From contig OZ020486.1 of NCBI GenBank assembly GCA_963971405.1, positions 31,457,419 through 31,521,418 of the forward strand: 64,000 bases of DNA. The letters are read 5' to 3'. Within the stretch, counting starts at the first letter, position 1. Each line of letters opens with the position of its first letter. This document shows, in pieces, positions 56,692 to 64,000 of this stretch. The position numbers and the translations under genes are program-made. The notes beneath the pieces were generated by a model. That model ran no database searches and was not told the origin of the DNA. It saw only the letters and a program-made list of their open reading frames with translations. Source of the stretch: Psococerastis gibbosa (taxonomy: Eukaryota; Arthropoda; Insecta; Psocodea; Psocidae).

Positions 56692-59600
56692 CTGAAAATT
56701 ACATGGATTAGTCCGTTAGCAGAAATGAACGTAGTTGGCTATTCTAGTGATTGCGGATTGGATCATTAGTAAGTCGATGTTAAGTATAGGCCCCCATTCC
56801 ACATACGTACAACGTCAATGAAAATTATGAAATTGATGGTGGCAGCAGACATTTTTACATACTAAAAATTCTGCTGCCACCATCAATTTCATAATTTTCA
56901 TTGACGTTGTACGTATGTGGAATGGGGGCCATAGTAACATCACTATTACAAGTCTTTTAAACTATGAGCGTAGGAAAATTCTGGCCCGGAATTGTTTGAA
57001 TCTTCCGTTTATTTTCCTATATTTCTTCTTATTTATCTACCTTGTTACTAACCCTTCAAGGTAACAAGGGACTCTGTGCTGTCTCACGAATTTGTTTGGG
57101 CATGGGTTCAACTTTGCCACTTACATTGCGCTAAGCCTTCGTGTTTGAACTTGCTATGAAATGAATGAGGGGACCTTCTGATTATAGAGCCACTTGGCTT
57201 CAGCCTCTCACATGAATGACTATTTCTAATTAGAAAGAGGTCAATAGGCGGCGGAACGAGACCCGCTTCATTCTATACGAAGGTCCAGATCGTTATCCAC
57301 TGAACTACTGCTTTCACCAGCAGCTCAATAACTGCCTCTCACATTGGCCAAATTCCATCAGACCACAACTGTGACAAGTCTGACAGGTTACTGGAAATTT
57401 CAATCGTGTACAAGATCATTGAGGTTGTCGAACATAGCAGTATATTGGATGCACAATGTTTTCAGATTGGTCGGACTGCAGGTTGCTGCGAATCAAGTGC
57501 CGATAAGAAGCACTGTCTTTCCACGTGCCATGACCAATGGCTTTATTGTCCTATATTTCATAGATTGATCAGAACCGAACCTAGTGTAGCCAGCATAGGC
57601 TAATAAAATCCTCCCCTAATCAACTCAAGTTCGGACACTTGCATTTTTTACTCACTTATTTCACAAATTATTATTTTTCTCTTAAATTGGGATAGATTAA
57701 TTTTATTTTTACTATGATACATTAAAATATAGACCATTAGGTAGATGCTAAGGAAACAATTTTTAAAATCTATGGAAGCATAACCTCAGGCATAACATTT
57801 GTTTCCACCCTTGCACGGACTATGAAAATGATCCACTTCGTGGGACCGGGTTTTTTGGGTAAAAATTGAACTTACCGAGTCAAAAACCACCTAAAAGTTG
57901 AAAACAATTTCATTTTAACAATAATAGTTGAAAAAGTTTCAATAACAAAACTTTTCCGTGATCATGGCAAGAGGAATCGCTTTATCTGCGGATTTACGCG
58001 AAAGAGTGATAACGCTTTTTTAACTTGGGAAAGGCGTACGGAAAATAGCTGCCGGCTACTCCTGGCAAAAAGCGCTGTTCAAGATATTGTCCGAAAACAC
58101 GAAAAAACTGGAGAAATCGCATCTAAACCTAAGGGAGGAAGTGCTCGGACAGTGACGCAAAGGGAAGAAAGGGCCCTTGGACGAGTGACCTGATGCAATA
58201 GAAGGGTTACTATTGATTTTATTAATCATAAATGGAACCAGCTCACTGGCAAAAAGTACTGAAAAGAAACATGTCGCCAAACTTTGAAGAACATGGGGTT
58301 TCAATCTTACGCTGCTAAGAAGAAACCGGCACTAGCTTTGCGTCAAATGAAAAGAAGACGCGCTTGGGAAAATAATTTGAAAATTTGGTCAGAATATGAC
58401 TGGCGCAGGGTTGTCTGGTCGGATAAATGAAGATTCGAACTCTATGTCAGTTTTACCAATAATGATGCCTACTTGCCACTGTTCATCCGAAAAACGACTA
58501 AATTCCCTACTTCAGAGGAGGTGTGGGAGACTTGTATTTTGTTGAAGGAACGGTAAATAGTGCGAAACATGTACCAATTATGGAGGAAACGTTACTTCGT
58601 TTTATAGAGGGAAATCACGCGGACGGAAACGTAATTTTCCAACAAGACGGTGCAACTTGCCATACTGTAATATTTCAATGCAATGGCTTCAACGACAAAA
58701 CATCACTCGATCGTAAACAGTCCAGATTTATCACCCATAGAGAGTATATAGGGTGAAATGAAGAAGCTCTTGCGTGTACACATGCCGAACACCAATGATA
58801 ATCTACAGGCTGCTTTGTTGGATGAGTCGAATGGCATGACCACTAATTGTTGCAGACATCTTGTAGACACGATGCCCAATCGAATAAAAGCCATACTTGC
58901 AAATAAGGGTGGAATCACCAAGTACTAATTGTTAGGTTCAATTTCCAGTTTTTGCAATTGCTAATTGTTCTAGTAAGTTAACGTTTCAACGTGAAAAGTT
59001 CCAAATCTAAAAAAACAACGTTAAAAAAAATTTCTCGTGAAATATGTATGGAAAAAATTCAAGTGTCCGAACTTGAGCTGGTTAGGGTAGTAATTTGTAC
59101 TCGCTAAAATGCTGTTCTATACAATGTAATAATAATAATAATAATGTCCTGAAGGACGTTCTTATGAACGTAGGCCTACTTATAGTGGCCCATTAGTCCC
59201 TTGTCCAATGCCAACGACCCCATGGATTGCGGACATTATTTATGTTGTTTCCGTAAGGATTTTGGACCATTGGCAAACTGGTATACGCCCTCGATGTCAA
59301 CCTGCACCGGCTACAATCGATAATGGACAAACTGTGACAAGCAGCAAGCTTACCATTGGCGCAGTGTAAAGGTGGAAGCATGACTTAACCAAGTACAGAT
59401 ACGAGTCTCTCTGTATTGTTTTGGTCCATTTATTGTCTATAAAATGCAGATCCATACCTTCTTTATCGAGGACAGCTGAAAGGGTGTCCACGGCTTGAGG
59501 AGTCACAAATGCGGCAGGGGGAGAAGACAAGGCGCTTCCTTCTTCTTTGGAGTCTATATCCAAAATGACAACATCGAAAGTTTTGCCGTCTTTCTTACAA

Positions 59601-62600
59601 ACGTCCATGAACTCAAGCCCATCCATTGCCTAAAAATATATTACATTTTGTTATGTCCTTCCAAATATACCTTTAAATGAATTTGTCCCACTCCAACATC
59701 ACTATACAGTAATAAACATAGTTTAATGTTGGTACATAGAAGGTTGCATATCGTATTTTGATATGATTTGAAGAGAACTAGACTCGCAGGACATTCTTTG
59801 CACAAAGTCAAATTTCTCATAAAATATCGACCATATAGGCGTAAATAAAATGCCATGAAGTAGAAGAAATGCTTCACTACATTTTGAAACATAGTACGGT
59901 ATGTATATTGAAGAGGAGCATTTCCTGTACTTTATGACACCTCATTTATGGCTCTATGATTCATGGAAACGTCGACATAGTACGGGTAGGGGTCCGGTTC
60001 GATCCTAAATTAAAGGCTTCTGATCCAACCAAGCGGAATTAGGACTTAGGCGCCCATTCCACCGATCGGCTAGGGCTATTTACAAAAACAGTGACGTGGT
60101 AGCAGACATACAAGACTTAGGCGGGGTTTCCACCGACCTCCCATTGCAGAATTGACGGAAATGATTATTTTCCTCTATGCCATAGTTAAAATTGATCAAT
60201 GATCATACAGTAAAATCACAAACAAACTAAAATTAAAAAATGGCGTCATGGGATATGTTAAGTACAAACATTTTAATAGATTTCTATAAAAAGAAAAATT
60301 CTAATTTCCGTCAATGTCATTTGCATTCTGCAATGCGAGGTCGGTGGAAACGCCACCTAAGTCTTGAATGTCTGCTACCACGTCACCATTTTTGTAAATA
60401 GCCCTAGCCGGTCGGTGGAATGGGCGCTTTACCCTCAAGTTGGACGGCCAATAGAAATACAGTACCAGGAATCAATTTCTGCTTTACAAAACTCTACTTT
60501 TGTGCCTAAATATTTCAAGAATAATAGTTCAATAATATTGTGCGTTTACGCATATTCTGGCACAATTATAACAGAAATTAGAGGATTTAGGAAAAACTGG
60601 ACTTGGCGGGATTCGAACCCACGATCTACGCCTATCCGGGGCGTCGTCTTAAGACGATCCTTTAATTTCGGTTATAATGAGGAGGTTATCTCTTCAACCT
60701 AAGTTAGTTTATTGTCAACATTATATACCATATAAATTGAATGCTGATACAATAATCGTAGTATAGGTCTCGATTTCTAATCCTACATCCCTAGAAACTT
60801 GCCTCGACTACGAGCTTATCATCTGGCGTGGCCCCGAAGAATTTTTTGGCAACATCAATAATTGCCAGGTCGATATCGACAGCAGTGATGGTCACTGAGG
60901 GAAACATTCTCCGCAGGAATGTGCACAGTCCGCCGCCGCCCAGCCCGAGCACCAACACAGAACATGGATGCGAACTGTGCAGTGCAACGGCTAGCGCCAT
61001 GTAACGGTGGTGGGAGCACGCTACGTGAGTCGGGTCTACTTGCCACGTACCGACTTTGTCTTTCTTTTTCTTAACTAGAAAACATAAGCGAATTCAAATT
61101 ATATATCAGGATAGACATATTCCTATAAAATTACTGGTGGACCCGAGCGAGCTTTGTATCACCTACTTTCCCGTTCTGTTTGTTTACTTCTTGAGTTGTT
61201 TACACCCAAATGGGCAAGTCTATAAAAGTATTGTCTATGGGTCAAAACCCGCGTGGGGTAAAATCCTTGATTTTTGCGTTAAGTAATTTATGGGTGCCCT
61301 CTTTTGTCATAGTGTATGTACGGTTGCAGCTCGCCCGTAATAACCCTACCCCAGAAAAGGGAACGCCACATTTCACATAGATGACTGTGGATTAAATGGA
61401 GGCAGTTTTCGCCCACAGGTCTTAAGAGATGTGCCATACTGCTAGGATAGTATCAAAGTATGGACTCCTAGGATAGTATAAAAATAACAATTTTTTCAAA
61501 TCAGCTTTTCTGATTAATATCTGCGCTCGTTTGAATCCCTGGCGTAGGGCGTTGATTTTCATAACTTGCAATAATGTTCAAGTAGAAGGAAAGATTTCTT
61601 TTCGCATTTAAATACCCCAGTAAGTACTTTTTTATAACAATCTAATTAACTCACCAAGTTTAAGCTTCGTTTCCGACTGTATGACACTCTGATTTCTGAG
61701 GAATATTAACCGCCGAAAACGCTCGGTAAAAACTTCCACATCCTCCACAACGAAGTGCCCAGAGTGCTGACTTTCGCCCTCAAATATAACTTGCCTCGTG
61801 CCCAGGCCTTCCCCGATGGTTAGGAAGGGGATATGCTGAGGAGCACCCTTAGGCGCCAACTGGACGATGCTGTTGGCCAATTCCCCCTGAATTTCTTCTA
61901 CAGATGGGTAGCTAAAAAAATATTCAGTTCCTAATCGGAATGTAGTCCTATTATTACTATTATTATGCGTAAAATAACGCGAACTATTTATTTTCGCTAA
62001 AATTGAAAACTACATACTAGACTGATGCATTAGTAAATACTAAACAACAATCTTGACATTTGACAAAACCAAAATTTAACACACAAAAAATAATTAATAA
62101 CAGATTTTGTCAAATACAAGACATGCCTTCCTAGTCGGAAAGTGTAAAATCCAGACCATCATCAGCCCTGATTCTATAAGGCGCTTATTCCACCAACGTC
62201 AATAGTGATAGTAAATGTAGTATTGACGTGGTAGCAGACATTTTTTGACTGTCTTTAATGTCTGCTACCACGTCAATACTACATTTACTATCACATTTGA
62301 CATTGGTGGAATAAGCGCCTGACTTCAGTAGATTTTGTCAAGTTTAATGGATCAGCATTCAGCATGCCGGCGAAATAAGATACCTTAATGAAGTTTAACA
62401 TGACAAAATCTTCGGACCATATGTCAGAACTTCGTCAGAAAAAAAACTAAATAACTAATACTACAGCTTACCTGTGATCGCGGCGCATACTAATAACTGA
62501 TAGGCGATCAAATCCACTAGACTTTTGGAGCAGTTGCCGACCTTCTGGGCTACCAAAATGCCACTCCATTTCTCTGGAAATAAGAAAATATCTTCCCAAT

Positions 62601-63951
62601 TTCTGCCGGTTACATATATATGTATGGTCCATTCCAAAAAATTGTGATTGTATGTGTTTTTTTGTTGTCATTTCACATTTCTTGTATCAATGGGCATTTT
62701 TTCAATAAAAAGCTTGTATCAAAATATAATATATCATAACATCGGTTTTTAAATCTTTGCTAACAATAGATCCGCTATTCATAATAGTTTCCAGGCACTT
62801 TGATTAAGCGAATCTTTCAGTTTTTTGGTAAAATGAACAGACTATGCACTAAGTTAATGAAATTAGTAGGTAACCTTTTAACCTACCACTCCTCTTTACA
62901 ATTTTTTGATTCTTACCTGCCACGAGGTACAATGAAAGCGCCATAAGATCGCAATCGCGGTGAAGGACCATCGGGATCCACAACGTTAATGGAGTATCTT
63001 GCAGTAGCGTCTCCTTCTCTACGAAATTCCAACTCTACTTCTCCCTTTAACGCTTCCTTTTGGATTGCTCCACACATTGCAGTGGCGTTTTGGATTTCCT
63101 TAATAGTTTTAATTATTTCATCGACACTTTCTACACGAGTAGGATCATCATTGGTACCTAAATTTAACTCTAAAATCTGCAATAACAATAAACATAACAA
63201 TAAACTACTAGGAGGATCCCGACATCATTTGCGATAAAAAAGGAGACTAGTATTGTCTTTGCGTTATGAGCATCATTAGTAACTTATAGAAAGTTAAGTT
63301 GCTATCAAAAATAAAAACTTAAGAAATTAAACGCTTTTGCTGGTCGAATTTTAACAATACTAAAGTAAATGCACCATGGAGAACTGAACAAGCACAGATT
63401 GACTGTTGAAAATGTTGTTGTTTCTAACGCCTGCCTTCAGCATTTCTGCTTTAAGCAACCCTGTCAGCCTAGCGGGTAGAGTGAGTCTGTTTGTTAACTT
63501 GAGGCACCCTAAGGGCAGACTCTTTCACCATCAACATGGTAAGGCCGTTGGCGAAAAATTGTTGAAAATGCTTGGTTTTAATCAGAGCGTTTACATGAGC
63601 AGATAATATATTATTTAAATAGAAGACGCTTACGCAGATAAGAACACTAGAAGCGACAAGGGAAGACAAAAAATACTGTACCGATTTCATCCCTTCGATT
63701 TTCCTAAACTTGGTGCAAACCACCATGAAAACTGGCATACGCAGCTGGCCGATTTCCTCAGTCGTCCGCTCCTCGACTTCATGGCACCTGCATACCCGTA
63801 CCAGCCAACCCAAATTAACGTAGACATCGAGAAGTAATTTGAGAATGTGCGGTTGCAAAAGTGAAATCACAATGTAGCGACCACCAAATTTCAAAAGCCT
63901 CGCTGCTTCTTCAAGCAAACCACGTCCACGAGCTTGATCTTCTTCGGTTTC
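56411..63951 (-). CDS. METTL13: METTL13, eEF1A lysine/N-terminal methyltransferase, N-terminus beyond right edge
   Basis: Seven minus-strand exons join in phase (63951-63682, 63176-62917, 62573-62472, 61911-61655, 61074-60803, 59629-59458, 56691-56411), giving 537 residues to the stop. METTL13 uses S-adenosylmethionine to methylate elongation factor eEF1A. In human the N-terminal domain modifies Lys55 and the C-terminal domain the alpha-amino group. Seen: the end of the first methyltransferase domain (RLLKFGGRYIVISLLQPHIL), a linker region, and the second domain with VLVLGLGGGGLCTFLRR, ITAVDIDLAIIDVAKKFFG and FDVVILDIDSKEEG. About 160 N-terminal residues should lie right of the window (human protein: 699). 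One intron uses a GC donor. The last intron carries a Tc1 remnant; another carries a composite MITE. Confidence 0.93.
56789..56930. mobile_element. hairpin MITE, GGCG family, near-perfect palindrome
   Basis: 142 bp, flanked by ATA at 56786-56788 and 56931-56933. Ends GGCCCCCATTCCACATACGT. The arms are almost identical, so a young copy. In the METTL13 last intron. Confidence 0.85.
57611..59090 (+). mobile_element. Tc1-like transposon, decayed
   Basis: The inverted ends of about 30 bp (TCAAGTTCGGACACTTG core) enclose a transposase remnant. The target TA is visible on the right only. It lies in the METTL13 last intron, antisense to that gene. Confidence 0.85.
57964..58928 (+). pseudogene. Tc1-like transposase pseudogene
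   Basis: Starts MARGIALSADLRERVI and can be followed to the end (IKAILANKGGITKY) only through several stops and frameshifts (first stop near 58020). Catalytic surroundings are recognisable: WRRVVWSD, IFQQDGATCHT and SPDLSPIE, the last in another frame. Clearly non-functional. Confidence 0.88.
59188..59405 (+). repeat. repeat family E, copy 4
   Basis: Head CCAATGCCAACGACCCCATG and the TTGGCAAACTGGTA core as in 21298-21535. In the METTL13 last intron, about 50 bp from an exon. Confidence 0.55.
59458..59629 (-). CDS. METTL13: METTL13 exon
   Basis: The acceptor is tatttttag and the donor GTATGG at 59457. Reads AMDGLEFMDVCKKDGKTFDV to AVLDKE plus one base. Confidence 0.9.
60049..60428. mobile_element. 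composite hairpin MITE, copy 3
   Basis: 380 bp flanked by TTA at 60046-60048 and 60429-60431; inner element 60120-60357. Same length as copy 2. In a METTL13 intron. Confidence 0.85.
60240..60401 (+). CDS. 53-codon frame in composite MITE copy 3
   Basis: Starts MASWDMLSTNILIDFYKKKN; TAG at 60399-60401. Same length as in the other two copies. Confidence 0.4.
   Translation: MASWDMLSTNILIDFYKKKNSNFRQCHLHSAMRGRWKRHLSLECLLPRHHFCK
60595..60700 (-). repeat. tRNA-derived SINE-like sequence (minus)
   Basis: A minus-strand B-box GGTTCGAATCC lies at 60619-60609, followed by CGCC. I see no convincing A-box or cloverleaf. Part of the sequence is shared, in inverted order, with 55616-55690. Confidence 0.45.
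60803..61074 (-). CDS. METTL13: METTL13 exon with GC donor, SAM-binding motif
   Basis: The acceptor is ttttctag. The exon ends GTC GAG and is followed by GCAAGT at 60802, a GC-type donor with otherwise perfect consensus. Carries KKKDKVGTWQVDPTHVACSH and the glycine-rich SAM loop. Confidence 0.88.
61655..61911 (-). CDS. METTL13: METTL13 exon
   Basis: The acceptor is tttttttag and the donor GTGAGT at 61654. Reads SYPSVEEIQGELANSIVQLA to SVIQSETKLKL plus one base. Confidence 0.9.
62180..62319. mobile_element. hairpin MITE, GGCG family, simple copy
   Basis: GGCGCTTATTCCACCAACGT and its partner, flanked by TAA and TGA. Its left arm matches the right arm of 14314. In a METTL13 intron. Confidence 0.75.
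62472..62573 (-). CDS. METTL13: METTL13 exon, 102 bp
   Basis: The acceptor is tatttccag and the donor GTAAGC at 62471. Reads REMEWHFGSPEGRQLLQKSS to RRDH plus two bases. Confidence 0.9.
62917..63176 (-). CDS. METTL13: METTL13 exon
   Basis: The acceptor is gttattgcag and the donor GTAAGA at 62916. Reads ILELNLGTNDDPTRVES to RSYGAFIVPRG plus two bases. Confidence 0.9.
63682..63951 (-). CDS. METTL13: METTL13 exon, end of N-terminal methyltransferase domain
   Basis: The acceptor is ctgcgatag and the donor GTACAG at 63681. Reads ETEEDQARGRGLLEEAARLL to MVVCTKFRKIEGMKS. Phase 0 at both ends. Confidence 0.85.
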
Positions 63952-64000
63952 CTATCGCAGCAAAGCAACATGATATTAAAGTAGAACTGGGTTAGACAGT

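Overview
The window looks like nuclear DNA of an arthropod, most probably an insect. I see no bacterial organisation. It holds short exons with GT-AG introns of 1-5 kb, AT-rich introns and spacers, and a dense load of transposons. A hemipteroid insect is plausible, but I cannot prove the species.

Four host genes can be read exon by exon with matching splice phases. (1) 986-7249, minus: an adenylate kinase 5-like gene whose 3' part runs off the left edge. (2) 15489-20087, minus: a MARCH2/3-type membrane RING-CH ubiquitin ligase, complete except perhaps for a 5' exon. (3) 40419-51953, plus: a SUCO/osteopotentia-type SUN-domain protein, five exons, 1001 residues, complete from signal peptide to stop. 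(4) 56411-63951, minus: METTL13 (eEF1A lysine and N-terminal methyltransferase), the last seven exons, with the N-terminal exons beyond the right edge. The genes are ordinary housekeeping neighbours and form no pathway. A fifth, unidentified gene may lie on the minus strand at 36786-39627, head to head with SUCO.

Most of the rest is mobile DNA. I find a mariner with nearly intact ends and a late frameshift (44268-45545), a decayed Tc1-like element inside a METTL13 intron (57611-59090), and 5'-truncated non-LTR retrotransposon pieces (RNase H at 15985-16905, reverse transcriptase at 24907-26147). There is also a Bel/Pao-type pol terminus (35047-35620), tRNA-derived SINE-like pieces, and at least six families of short inverted-repeat elements (MITEs).

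The most unusual system is a set of ten hairpin elements with related ends (GGCG...TTCCAC) and 3-bp TWA target duplications. Three of them (22542-23106, 30161-30540, 60049-60428) are element-in-element composites that seem to have moved as units. All three keep a 53-codon reading frame starting MASWD, which resembles the start of a MADF/Myb-like PIF/Harbinger accessory protein. A second unusual family (about 0.7-0.9 kb, five long and two short copies) has a palindrome near each end, and one copy carries an RNase H frame.
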